Assembly (NCBI RefSeq): GCF_000759535.1
Contig: NZ_CP009455.1
Span: forward strand, 1,860,001 to 1,924,000
Length of the DNA stretch: 64,000 nucleotides
Source: Pseudomonas cremoricolorata
GTDB lineage: Bacteria > Pseudomonadota > Gammaproteobacteria > Pseudomonadales > Pseudomonadaceae
Reading direction: 5' to 3'
Position 1 is the stretch's first letter; the number at the start of each line of letters is the position of its first letter. The translations under genes were made by a program, and so were the position numbers. Below are positions 55,985 through 64,000 of the stretch, in pieces. Under the pieces are notes generated by a model. The model was not told the origin of the DNA. It was given only the letters and a program-made list of their open reading frames with translations, and made no database searches.

Positions 55985-57310
55985 ATGCCCCCTTTGAAGC
56001 AGGCCCCGCCCCTCGATGTCGTTCCTCGCCCCTCGGCCTGCCCGGGGTTGTGGCGCATCGTTGCGGCCCGCGATGGCGGCATCTGCCGCATCAAATTGCC
56101 CGCCGGCGTGCTCTCGGCAGACCAGGCCGATGCCGTCGCCGAGGCGGCCGAGCGCTACGCCGGTGGGGTGATCGAGGCGACCAACCGCAGCAACCTGCAG
56201 ATTCGCGGCATCGGCGCCGATCACGCCGGCCTGGTCGAAGCCCTGCTGGCCGCAGGCCTCGGCCCGCGTCAGGCCGAAAGCGACGATGTGCGCAACTTGA
56301 TGCTCAGCCCCCTGGCCGGCCACGACCCGCAGGCGCTGGTCGACACCCGGCCACTGGCCGCGCAGGTGCTGGAACTGCTCGAAGGCACCCCGGCCTTCCA
56401 CCGCTTGTCAGCCAAGTTCGCCCTGTTGCTCGACGGCGGCGAGGCCCTGGCGATGCTCGATCACCCCCATGATGTGTGGCTTTCAGCGCTGCGCCTGGAC
56501 GGTCAGCTGTGGCTGGCCGTGGGCCTGGCCGGTTGCCCGGGTAACGCTCGGCCCCTGGCGGCGGTGCCTTACGCCGACGGCCTGAGCCTGGTGCGCGCGG
56601 TGCTCGAACGCTTCCTGCAGCTGGCCAGCGCCGAGCGATCACGGATGCGCCAGGTGCTGGTCGATTGCTCACCTGAGGCATTCATCGACGGGCTGCAATT
56701 GCCGCTACGTCGCGACCGCGCGGTGCTCGACTGGCAACGTCCACGCCAGGCCTGCCGCTGGCTGGGGGTGCTTGCACAAGCCCAGGGCAGCGCCCTTGGC
56801 GTCGCCCCGCCACTGGGCCGGCTGACCCCGGCGATGCTGCGCGGCGCGGCGCGTGTGGCCCGCGAACAGGGCGATGGCAGCCTGCGCCTGAGCCCGTGGC
56901 AGAGCCTGCTGCTGCCCAGTGTCGAGCCAGCCGCGCAAGACCGCGCGCTGGCAGCGTTGGGCAAACTGGGCTTTATCTGCGATCACGCCCAGCCGCTGGC
57001 GCGGCTCACGGCCTGCACTGGCAGTAGCGGCTGCGCCAAAGGCCTTTCCGAGACCAAGGCCGATGCCGTGCAGCTGGCGCAGTGGCTGGGGCCACAGGCA
57101 CCGGCCAGTGTGCACCTGACCGGCTGCCCGCGCTCCTGCGCCTTGGCCCACGTGGCGCCGGCGACCTTGCTGGCGCGAGCGCCGGGGCGCTACGACCTCT
57201 ATCTGCGCGACCCGCGCGTGCCGGGCTTCGGTGCCCTGCGCGGGCGCGACCTTACCTTGAAAGAAGCAGGCGCCATGCTCGACCTGCCGACGGAGCACCT
57301 TGATGATTGA
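55985..57310 (+). CDS. cobG: Precorrin-3B synthase
   Basis: 441 aa. Oxygen-using 4Fe-4S enzyme related to sulfite and nitrite reductases. N-terminal ferredoxin-like part has [10 protein letters not shown] and a degenerate half-repeat. The cluster motif is [10 protein letters not shown] (C-x5-C) followed by G-C-P-R-S-C (C-x3-C). The start is ATG 55985; a TTG 15 bp earlier is also open. It marks the aerobic cobalamin route. Overlaps cobH by 8 bp. Confidence 0.94.
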   Translation: MPPLKQAPPLDVVPRPSACPGLWRIVAARDGGICRIKLPAGVLSADQADAVAEAAERYAGGVIEATNRSNLQIRGIGADHAGLVEALLAAGLGPRQAESDDVRNLMLSPLAGHDPQALVDTRPLAAQVLELLEGTPAFHRLSAKFALLLDGGEALAMLDHPHDVWLSALRLDGQLWLAVGLAGCPGNARPLAAVPYADGLSLVRAVLERFLQLASAERSRMRQVLVDCSPEAFIDGLQLPLRRDRAVLDWQRPRQACRWLGVLAQAQGSALGVAPPLGRLTPAMLRGAARVAREQGDGSLRLSPWQSLLLPSVEPAAQDRALAALGKLGFICDHAQPLARLTACTGSSGCAKGLSETKADAVQLAQWLGPQAPASVHLTGCPRSCALAHVAPATLLARAPGRYDLYLRDPRVPGFGALRGRDLTLKEAGAMLDLPTEHLDD

Positions 57311-57929
57311 CTACATCCGCGATGGTCAGGAGATCTATCGCAATTCCTTCCGCATCATCCGCGAAGAGGCGCGCCTGGAGCGCATCCCGGCCGACCTGGA
57401 AAAGCTCGCCGTGCGCGTGATTCACGCCTGCGGCATGGTCGAGGCGGTCGATGGCCTGCAGTTCTCCGAGGGTGCCGGACGCGCCGGGCGCGAGGCGTTG
57501 CAGGCCGGTGCGCCGATCCTGTGCGATGCGCACATGGTCGCGGAAGGCATCACCCGCGCGCGCCTGCCGGCCGATAACCGGGTCATCTGCACCTTGCGCG
57601 ACCCCAGCGTGCCGGGGCTGGCGAAAGCGGCAGGCAACACCCGCTCGGCGCTGGCTCTGGAGTTGTGGCGGCCGCACCTGGAGGGCGCCGTGGTGGTCAT
57701 CGGCAACGCCCCGACGGCGTTGTTCTACCTGCTGGAAATGCTCGATGCCGGGGCGCCGAAACCGGCGCTGATCCTCGGTTTTCCGGTCGGTTTCGTCGGC
57801 GCCGCCGAATCCAAGGCGATGCTTGCCGCCGACAGCCGCGGCGTGCCCTTCGTCATCATGCAGGGCCGCCTGGGCGGCAGTGCCATGGCGGCGGCGGCGG
57901 TCAACGCCCTGGCCACGGAGGTGGAGTGA
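57303..57929 (+). CDS. cobH: Precorrin-8X methylmutase
   Basis: 208 aa. Moves the C11 methyl group to C12, giving hydrogenobyrinate. Signatures are [24 protein letters not shown] with the catalytic His, [15 protein letters not shown] and [10 protein letters not shown]. Tightly packed between cobG and cobI with overlapping stop/start codons at both ends. Confidence 0.97.
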   Translation: MIDYIRDGQEIYRNSFRIIREEARLERIPADLEKLAVRVIHACGMVEAVDGLQFSEGAGRAGREALQAGAPILCDAHMVAEGITRARLPADNRVICTLRDPSVPGLAKAAGNTRSALALELWRPHLEGAVVVIGNAPTALFYLLEMLDAGAPKPALILGFPVGFVGAAESKAMLAADSRGVPFVIMQGRLGGSAMAAAAVNALATEVE

Positions 57930-58660
57930 TGCAGGACCGCGGACGTTTGCTCGGCCTGGGCGTTGGCCCCGGCGACCCCGAGCTGATCACCGTGAAAGCC
58001 CTGCGCCTGCTGCGCGAAGCGCCGGTGGTGGCGTACTTCGTCGCCAAGGGCAAGCGCGGCAATGCCTTCGGCATCATCGAAGGGCATCTGGATGCGCAGC
58101 AAACCCTGTTGCCGTTGGTGTACCCGGTGACCACCGAAGTGCTGCCGGCGCCGCTGTCGTACGAGCAAGTGATCAGCGACTTCTACGACGAAGCCAGCGT
58201 GCAGGTAGCCGAACACCTGGATGCGGGGTGCGATGTGGCGGTGATCTGCGAGGGCGACCCGTTCTTCTACGGCTCGTACATGTACCTGCACGACCGCCTG
58301 GCCCAGCGCTATGAGGCGCAAGTCATTCCCGGGGTCTGTTCCATGCTCGGTGGTGCCTCGGTGCTCGGCGCACCCCTGGTGTACCGCAACCAGAGCCTGT
58401 CGGTGCTGTCCGGGGTGTTGCCAGCCGAAGAGCTGAAACGGCGCCTGGCCGATGCCGATGCTGCGGTGGTGATGAAACTTGGGCGCAATCTGCCCAAGGT
58501 GCGCCAGGTGCTGGTGGAGCTGGGCCTGGACCGGCGTGCCTTGTACGTCGAGCGGGCGACCATGGGCAACCAGAAGATCGTGCCCCTGGCCGATGTCGAT
58601 CCGCAGTCTTCGCCGTATTTCTCGTTGATCATCGTGCCGGGGGAAAAATGGCAGGGGTAA
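57929..58660 (+). CDS. cobI: Precorrin-2 C20-methyltransferase
   Basis: 243 aa tetrapyrrole methylase. Motifs are [18 protein letters not shown] near the start, [18 protein letters not shown] and Y-V-E-R-A-T-M. Methylates precorrin-2 at C20. The ATG lies in the cobH stop (TGATG). It overlaps cobJ by 13 bp. Confidence 0.96.
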   Translation: MQDRGRLLGLGVGPGDPELITVKALRLLREAPVVAYFVAKGKRGNAFGIIEGHLDAQQTLLPLVYPVTTEVLPAPLSYEQVISDFYDEASVQVAEHLDAGCDVAVICEGDPFFYGSYMYLHDRLAQRYEAQVIPGVCSMLGGASVLGAPLVYRNQSLSVLSGVLPAEELKRRLADADAAVVMKLGRNLPKVRQVLVELGLDRRALYVERATMGNQKIVPLADVDPQSSPYFSLIIVPGEKWQG

Positions 58661-60351
58661 CCGATCGCGTACCGGCCATCGTCGTTCTCGGTGCCGGTAG
58701 CCTGGACACTGCCCGGCGTGTGCAGCAGTTGTATGGCGCCGGGCAGATTCATGGTTTGCGCGGGCGCGTCGAGGGCGTCGAGCACCTGTACGATGGGTTC
58801 GCCGATCACTTGCGTGCGCTGTACCAGGCCGAGACGCCGATCATCGCCCTGTGCGCCGCCGGCATCGTCATTCGCAGTCTGGCCAGCGTGCTCGGCGACA
58901 AGGACAACGAGCCACCCGTACTGGCGCTGGCCGAAGATGGCAGCGCGGTGGTGCCGCTGCTCGGTGGCCTCAGTGGCGTCAACCGCATGGCGCGGGAGAT
59001 CGCCGCGCATCTGCAGGTGGCGGCGGCGATCACCACCAGTGGCGAACTGCGCTTCGGCACCTGCTTGCTCAACCCGCCCGCCGGCTATGTGCTGGATGAC
59101 CTGGAGCAGGGCAAACGCTTCGTTTCCGACCTGCTGGCCGGCCAGACCTTGCGCGTCGAAGGCGACGCGCCGTGGCTGAGCGAGGCGCGATTGCCGACCA
59201 GTGAGCAGGGGCAACGCACGCTGCACGTCGGCTGGCAGGCGCGCCCGGCCAGCCGCGACAGTCTGTCGATCCATAGCCGCTGCGTGCTGGTGGCGGTCCG
59301 CAGTGGTCAGGACGATCTGCCTGCGCAGGTGCGCCAGGCGCTGCACGCGGCAGGAAGCACCGAGCGGGCGCTGGGTTGCCTGCTGGCCAGTGACTCAGAC
59401 ATGGCCGACCCTGATTTGCACGAGGCCGCCCGCGTGCTGGGGGTGGCGCTGCGTTTCGCACCCGCAGCGTCCAGCCTCGAGCAGTTGATCGCGCAGAGCC
59501 TGCCCGAAGCGCACCTCGTGCTCAGCGGCCCGTTGCCCATGGCTGTCTCTCACGCACCGCTGGAGCCTGAGCGGATCGGCCGTGGGCGCGGGCGTCTGGC
59601 GGTGATCGGCCTGGGGCCTGGCGCGGCAGAATTGATGGTGCCGGCGGTCAAGGCCGAACTGGCGCGCGCCGACGATGTGCTGGGTTACGAAACCTACGTG
59701 CGCATGGCAGGGCCGTTCCGTGATGACCAGGTGCTGCACTGCACCGACAACCGCGAAGAAATGCAGCGTGCCCGGCACGCTTTCGAACTGGCCGCCGCAG
59801 GGCGCTCGGTGGTGGTGGTGTCGTCGGGTGACCCGGGGGTGTTCGCCATGGCCGCAGCGGTACTCGAAGCGCTGCACGAATCCACCGACCCTGCCTGGCA
59901 GCGGGTCGAGCTGGAGATCCTGCCCGGTGTTTCCGCCTCACTGGCGACTGCTGCCTGGGCCGGTGCACCCTTGGGTCACGATTTCTGCGTGATGTCGCTG
60001 TCGGACAACCTCAAGCCCTGGTCGATCATCGAAACCCGCCTCGACCTCGCGGCCCAGGCCGATCTGGTGCTGGCGTTCTACAACCCGATCTCCAAAGCCA
60101 GGCCGCATCAGCTAGGCCGGGCACTGGACGTGGTGCGACGGCATCGTGCAGCTGACACGCCGGTGGTGCTGGGGCGTGACGTCGGGCGTCCGGGCGCCAC
60201 GCTCAAGGTGGTCAGCCTTGGCGAGTTGCAGCCGAGCATGGTCGACATGCGCACCATGGTGTTGGTGGGGTCATCCACGACCTGCGTGTTCCCGCGGGCC
60301 GATGGTGGTCAGTGGGTGTACACGCCGCGCTGGTATCCGCAACGGCCCTGA
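58648..60351 (+). CDS. cobJ: CbiG/CobE - precorrin-3B C17-methyltransferase fusion
   Basis: 567 aa. The N-terminal half (about 1-310) resembles Cbi[29 protein letters not shown] and a CobE-like end. The C-terminal half (about 312-565) is the CobJ/CbiH methylase: [29 protein letters not shown] and L-G-R-D-V-G-R-P. Performs C17 methylation with ring contraction. A 7-bp hairpin (60367-60390) follows. Confidence 0.94.
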   Translation: MAGVTDRVPAIVVLGAGSLDTARRVQQLYGAGQIHGLRGRVEGVEHLYDGFADHLRALYQAETPIIALCAAGIVIRSLASVLGDKDNEPPVLALAEDGSAVVPLLGGLSGVNRMAREIAAHLQVAAAITTSGELRFGTCLLNPPAGYVLDDLEQGKRFVSDLLAGQTLRVEGDAPWLSEARLPTSEQGQRTLHVGWQARPASRDSLSIHSRCVLVAVRSGQDDLPAQVRQALHAAGSTERALGCLLASDSDMADPDLHEAARVLGVALRFAPAASSLEQLIAQSLPEAHLVLSGPLPMAVSHAPLEPERIGRGRGRLAVIGLGPGAAELMVPAVKAELARADDVLGYETYVRMAGPFRDDQVLHCTDNREEMQRARHAFELAAAGRSVVVVSSGDPGVFAMAAAVLEALHESTDPAWQRVELEILPGVSASLATAAWAGAPLGHDFCVMSLSDNLKPWSIIETRLDLAAQADLVLAFYNPISKARPHQLGRALDVVRRHRAADTPVVLGRDVGRPGATLKVVSLGELQPSMVDMRTMVLVGSSTTCVFPRADGGQWVYTPRWYPQRP

Positions 60352-60366
60352 AGCGAGGAAGGCCTT

Positions 60367-60390
60367 CACGCTGTCGAGTCTGGCAGCGTG
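60367..60390 (+). terminator. Hairpin after cobJ (weak terminator)
   Basis: Perfect stem CACGCTG (60367-60373) and CAGCGTG (60384-60390), 10-nt loop, 16 bp after the stop. No T-tract. A small palindrome GATTCCTAGAATC overlaps its end and contains TAGAAT, which could be the -10 of the next gene. Confidence 0.4.
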
Positions 60391-60445
60391 ATTCCTAGAA
60401 TCAGCGCCCACCCATGCCGGGTGATCTGACTTCAGGACATACATC

Positions 60446-61288
60446 ATGAGCCTTCCGCCAAAACCGATTTCGTCGCTGACGCCCGCCTCGGGTGTCAAAC
60501 CAACCCCTACCATCACCCCCTCTACAGGCAGCAAGCCCACGCTGCCGGGTAGCGCTGTGACGCCGCCAACCAAGGCGGGACCAGATGCGCCACCACACTT
60601 GATGACCTCGCCGACCGCTGTCGACACCGCGGCGCTGATCGACAACGTGGTCAGTACCTTCCGCGCCGGCATGAGCGCGCAGAACCGTCAGGATGCGCAG
60701 AACAGCTTCCAGTTCGCCGCCCTGGCGGCCAGCGTCGAATTCGATCGCAAGCAGCAGCGCGAACAGTGGTTCGACCGCATGGTGGAGATCCTGCGCACCT
60801 GCGGTTGGTCGGTGCAGCAGCGCAGTTACGAGAAGGAAACCACGTCCTCTACCTCGATCACCGTCGGTGACGTGGCGCTGCGGGTGTTCGGTGTGGCGGG
60901 CCGGGCCGTGCTGGGCGGGCCCATCGGCGATGCGCTGGGGGCACTCGCGGCACAGGCGTTCGATGGCCTCAGCGTAATGACCAAGGACGTCGAGGCATTC
61001 CTGGCGAAAAAGCAGGATTCGCTCAAGGGTCTGACCGGCATCGTCGGCTGTGTCGAGAGCGAGGGCGTGCTGACCATGGTCATCAGCGCCGTCGATGCCA
61101 AGACCCCCGGCAACGATCTGGACGTGCTGGGCATCAACGTCAAGCTCGAAGGCAGCGAGTACTACAAGGGCACGGCGGTGCTGGCGCTCAATGCCGCGCT
61201 GTACGGCCAGGTGCGCGAGCATATTCTCGAGCAACTGGGCGAACATACCGTCAAGGGTGTGCTGAACATCACCCTGCCCAAGGCCTGA
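60446..61288 (+). CDS. Uncharacterised protein with Pro/Thr-rich N-terminus (gene A of pair)
   Basis: 280 aa with no family I recognise and no signal peptide. Residues 1-55 are Pro/Thr/Ser-rich and likely disordered. Residues 61-123 are a helical block ending L-R-T-C-G-W-S. Residues about 139-177 form a long Gly/Ala-rich hydrophobic stretch (V-A-L-R-V-F-G-V-A-G-R-A-V-L-G-G-P-I), which may be a buried or membrane-inserting helical hairpin. Residues 195-278 look beta/alpha with V-R-E-H-I-L-E-Q-L near the end. The downstream gene encodes a shorter protein that aligns collinearly with 61-123 and 195-278, suggesting diverged tandem copies. Function unknown. Confidence 0.75.
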   Translation: MSLPPKPISSLTPASGVKPTPTITPSTGSKPTLPGSAVTPPTKAGPDAPPHLMTSPTAVDTAALIDNVVSTFRAGMSAQNRQDAQNSFQFAALAASVEFDRKQQREQWFDRMVEILRTCGWSVQQRSYEKETTSSTSITVGDVALRVFGVAGRAVLGGPIGDALGALAAQAFDGLSVMTKDVEAFLAKKQDSLKGLTGIVGCVESEGVLTMVISAVDAKTPGNDLDVLGINVKLEGSEYYKGTAVLALNAALYGQVREHILEQLGEHTVKGVLNITLPKA

Positions 61289-61357
61289 ACCACCCACCAG
61301 CCGTTCTTCCCATCAACCATTCCCGCAGCCCGGTGACGTGCTGCGGCGGAGGCGTGC

Positions 61358-61999
61358 ATGACTACTTCAAGCGCTGCGCTAGTCGCTGGTAGCGTGGTTT
61401 CCTTCATGGCGCAGGTTCCCCCTGCTCATCGAGAGTCGGTGATGTTGGCCTTGCTAATGGCCGAATACAGCACCGCCAAGGCCATGGAGCAGGGCCATGG
61501 CATCAACTGGCTCGAGTTCTATCGCAACCAATTGCGTTACTACGGTTGGGATGCGACGACACCGCAGCAGGTGCATTGGCCGGACTCGCGGCGTGATGAG
61601 CTGCGCGATGACGCGTTGCACGCCATCGGCAAGACCGCAGGCGAACAGCATGTCGAGGCGATGAAGCTGGCCTTTGCCGGGCTGCGTGAGCAGCCCCCTA
61701 CGCTGTTGCAGTTCGAGCAGCGGGCGTTACAAACAGGCCATTTTCGTTTGTTGCCGTGCGCACCGGCCGGCGCCAATCGGGTCGACATGGTGCTGTATCA
61801 CGAAGCGTCCGAGGCACGGCACCTGACCTCGGGCTTTCTCTTCCGCCAGCGACGCCAGAGTCAGGTCAGGGCGGAGCTGGTGCGCTTCAACGTGCGCCTG
61901 TTCGACCAGACAGTCAGAGAAAAGGTGGAACGGTCGCTGGCGGAGATTCAAGGCCAGCAGATCGACCGTTTGCGCCTACCTGAGCTGCCGAGTGGTTGA
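61358..61999 (+). CDS. Uncharacterised protein, probable paralog of the preceding gene (gene B of pair)
   Basis: 213 aa, no recognised domain. Residues 5-66 (S-A-A-L-V-A-G-S-V-V-S-F to L-R-Y-Y-G-W-D) parallel residues 61-123 of the upstream protein with almost equal length and shared A-A-L, V-V-S-x-F, Trp and L-R-x-x-G-W positions. The C-terminal F-N-V-R-L-F-D-Q-T-V-R-E-K parallels L-N-A-A-L-Y-G-Q-V-R-E-H. It lacks the Pro-rich head and the hydrophobic stretch of gene A. It starts 69 bp after gene A and ends 8 bp before the convergent kinase gene. Confidence 0.75.
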   Translation: MTTSSAALVAGSVVSFMAQVPPAHRESVMLALLMAEYSTAKAMEQGHGINWLEFYRNQLRYYGWDATTPQQVHWPDSRRDELRDDALHAIGKTAGEQHVEAMKLAFAGLREQPPTLLQFEQRALQTGHFRLLPCAPAGANRVDMVLYHEASEARHLTSGFLFRQRRQSQVRAELVRFNVRLFDQTVREKVERSLAEIQGQQIDRLRLPELPSG

Positions 62000-62007
62000 G
62001 CCTTCGT

Positions 62008-64000
62008 TCACGACGCCCGTACGCCCTTGGCCGCCCAATGCTGGATCAGCTCACGCAGTTGCGACAGCTCGACCGGCTTGGCCATGTGCCCGTCCATGCC
62101 CGCCTGACGCGCGCGCTCCTTGTGTTCACTGAGGATGTGTGCGGTGAGCGCGACCACTGGCGTGCGGGTGCGCTGCGTGGCTGCCTCCCATTCGCGCAGT
62201 TGCTCGGTGGCGGAAAAGCCATCGAGCACCGGCATTTCACAGTCCATCAGCACCAGGTCGTAGCGCTGGGCCTTCATCGCTTGCAACGCTTCATCGCCAT
62301 TGCTGGCGGTGTCAGGCTCCAAGTTGAGCTTGCCGAGCATGCCGCGGATCACCTTAGTCGAGATGCTGTTGTCTTCAGCCACCAGAATGCGGAAGTCGCT
62401 GGGCAGTTCCAGCGCAGGCGGCGGCGTGCCGGGGGGTAGCGCTGCGGGGTTATCGCGACCGCGCTGGGCCAGCTCTTCGGCGAGGGTGGTCTTGAGGGTG
62501 TAGCCGGCCACCGGCTTGGCCAGGATGCGCTTGATGCCGGCATTGCGCGCGATCACCTTGCTCGGTGCGTTGCTGATGCCGGTGAGCATCACCACCAGAA
62601 TGTCGTGATTCAGGCTGGGGTCTTCCTTGATCTTGGTCGCCAGTTGCATGCCGGTCATGCCGGGCATGTTCTGGTCGAGCAGAACCACGTCGAAATAGTC
62701 GCGCAGATGCGCCTTGGTGCGCAGCAGCGCCAGCGCTTCCTTGCCGGAGGGCACCGCACTGACATTCATGCCCCAGGCGGTGCACTGTTGCACCAGCACC
62801 TTGCGGCAGGTGTCGTTGTCGTCCACCACCAGCACCCGCGCTTCGCGCAGCGGCCCGTCCAGGTCGGTGGCGGGTTGTTCCAGTCGCGCGGGGTCCAGCG
62901 GCAGGGTGAGCCACAGGGTATTGCCCGGACCGCCCCCAGGCTTGATACCGAATTCGCCCTGCATCAAACCGACCAGTTGCTTGGCAATGATCAAACCCAG
63001 GTGGCCGCCCAGCTTGTTGCTGGAGAGGAAATGCCGGCTGTGCAACTCGGCCTGCAGCAGGCCTTCGCGTTCGGTATGGGGCATGGTCTCGCCGCTGTCC
63101 TGCACGCTGATGCGCAAACGCGGGCCTTCGCTGCGCGAATCCAGCGCGGTCATCAGCAGGATTTCGCCTTGAGCGGTGTTCTTCAGGGCGTTTTCCAACA
63201 GGCTCGACACCGCCTGGCGCAAGCGCGTCGGATCACCGCTGATGACCTGCGGCACCTGCGGATGGTTGAAGCAGATCAGCTCGATGTTCTGCTGCTCGGC
63301 CTTGGCCCGGACAATGCTCAGGCAGTCTTCGAGCAGGGCATTGAGGTCGAACTGCACATCGTCCAGCTCGATCTGCCGCGACTCGAGCTTGGAGATGTCG
63401 AGAATCTCGTTGATCAAGGTCAGCAGTTCGTTACCAGCACTGTGGATGGTCTGCACGTAGTCACGTTGCTTGACCGACAGCGGTGTGCCGAGCAGCAGCT
63501 CGGTCATGCCCAGCACGCCATTCATGGGTGTGCGGATCTCATGGCTGATCTTGGCCAGGAACTCGGCCTTGGCGTTGACCTCGGCATCACTGGCCGCCAG
63601 CGCCCGGCTGGCGCGGAAGCGTTCCTCGCTGATACCACGCAGGCGTCCACCCACCGCCAGGTTGAGCATCAGCCCGCTGAGCAGGGTCAGCCCCAGCAGA
63701 ATGAACAGCAGCCAGGGCGTTGGCGTACGGGTCAGGCCCAGCAGCGCAGGTAACAGCACCAGGCCGCCGATGCAGAACACCAGCATGGCCCAGGTGAACA
63801 GCCGTGCCGGGGCGTAGCCGCGATGCCAGTGGTAGATACCGGTGGCCAGCATGCTCAGGCTGCTGAGCGCGAGCAGGGCATAGGTGGTCAGGTTCAGCGG
63901 CAAGGTATCGACGAACAGCAGCACCAGGCCGCTGAGCCCGGTCAATACGATCTCGGCCTGCAGCAGCCGCACCAGGCGCGGCGCCGCGCAGGGCGCGAAG
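62008..64000 (-). CDS. Hybrid sensor histidine kinase with two receiver domains (partial, N-terminus beyond window)
   Basis: The frame is open to the window's right edge, so the N-terminus is outside. Visible in order: about four membrane helices ([27 protein letters not shown]), HisKA with [15 protein letters not shown], an ATPase domain with N-box E-N-A-L-K-N, and two receivers (V-L-V-V-D-D-N ... L-L-D-Q-N-M-P and I-L-V-A-E-D-N ... L-M-D-C-E-M-P). The G1 box reads D-S-G-E-T-M instead of D-x-G-x-G, so ATP binding may be altered. Partner regulator unknown. It is convergent with the unknown gene pair. Confidence 0.9.
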   Translation of the reverse strand, partial: FAPCAAPRLVRLLQAEIVLTGLSGLVLLFVDTLPLNLTTYALLALSSLSMLATGIYHWHRGYAPARLFTWAMLVFCIGGLVLLPALLGLTRTPTPWLLFILLGLTLLSGLMLNLAVGGRLRGISEERFRASRALAASDAEVNAKAEFLAKISHEIRTPMNGVLGMTELLLGTPLSVKQRDYVQTIHSAGNELLTLINEILDISKLESRQIELDDVQFDLNALLEDCLSIVRAKAEQQNIELICFNHPQVPQVISGDPTRLRQAVSSLLENALKNTAQGEILLMTALDSRSEGPRLRISVQDSGETMPHTEREGLLQAELHSRHFLSSNKLGGHLGLIIAKQLVGLMQGEFGIKPGGGPGNTLWLTLPLDPARLEQPATDLDGPLREARVLVVDDNDTCRKVLVQQCTAWGMNVSAVPSGKEALALLRTKAHLRDYFDVVLLDQNMPGMTGMQLATKIKEDPSLNHDILVVMLTGISNAPSKVIARNAGIKRILAKPVAGYTLKTTLAEELAQRGRDNPAALPPGTPPPALELPSDFRILVAEDNSISTKVIRGMLGKLNLEPDTASNGDEALQAMKAQRYDLVLMDCEMPVLDGFSATEQLREWEAATQRTRTPVVALTAHILSEHKERARQAGMDGHMAKPVELSQLRELIQHWAAKGVRAS

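Overview
The window is chromosomal DNA of a Pseudomonas, most likely of the P. putida group. It has high GC, strongly biased codon use, and long syntenic blocks typical of pseudomonads (mrdA-rodA-mltB-rlpA-dacA-ybeD-lipB-lipA; leuS-lptE-holA; phoH-ybeY-corC-lnt; hemL/thiE/thiD; cobK-cbiD-cobL divergent from cobGHIJ). I see no rRNA, tRNA, insertion sequence, prophage or CRISPR array. Both edges cut a gene: a MORN-repeat lipoprotein on the left and a hybrid sensor kinase on the right.

Region by region. 1-4.7 kb: MORN lipoprotein (-), a CidA/LrgA-LrgB pair (+), a stand-alone Lon N-terminal domain protein (+), a DedA-PAP2 fusion (-) and a 3-methyladenine glycosylase (-). 4.9-16.3 kb (+): proA, nadD, rsfS, rlmH, then a cell-wall elongation and remodelling block (mrdA, rodA, mltB, rlpA, dacA) and the lipoate block (ybeD, lipB, lipA). 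16.4-23.4 kb: ldcA (+), then a transglycosylase, arfA, holA, lptE and leuS (all -). 23.6-29.8 kb: two small + genes, then the phoH-ybeY-corC-lnt operon (-), a DUF1820 gene (+) and a Sel1-repeat protein (-). 30-32.7 kb: hemL, thiE, thiD (-). 33-38.8 kb (+): a 7TM-DISM histidine kinase, an AidB-type acyl-CoA dehydrogenase, AMP nucleosidase and an RluE-type pseudouridine synthase. 38.8-46.2 kb: DUF2788, an Lrp-type regulator, a 394-bp gap with an orphan terminator, a DUF6515 protein, a YegD-type Hsp70, cbpA-cbpM, an acetyltransferase, a DUF3077-like locus with a long structured leader, and cycA. 46.4-51.3 kb (-): a copper uptake cluster (DUF2946, PCuAC, DUF2946, OprC-type receptor, PepSY-TM protein). 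51.4-52.7 kb: SPFH/NfeD pair. 52.8-60.4 kb: corrin-ring genes of cobalamin synthesis. 60.4-62.0 kb: two uncharacterised genes. 62-64 kb: hybrid kinase.

Most of the window is housekeeping. The parts that look least explained are: the two-gene unit at 60446-61999, whose products appear to be diverged copies of one fold; the structured leader with overlapping 25-aa and 99-aa frames at 44144-44782; the orphan terminator with DnaA-box-like sites at 39568-39882; arfA with a terminator-like hairpin inside its coding region; and a LadS-like kinase without a receiver domain. The classic miaB gene is absent from beside phoH.
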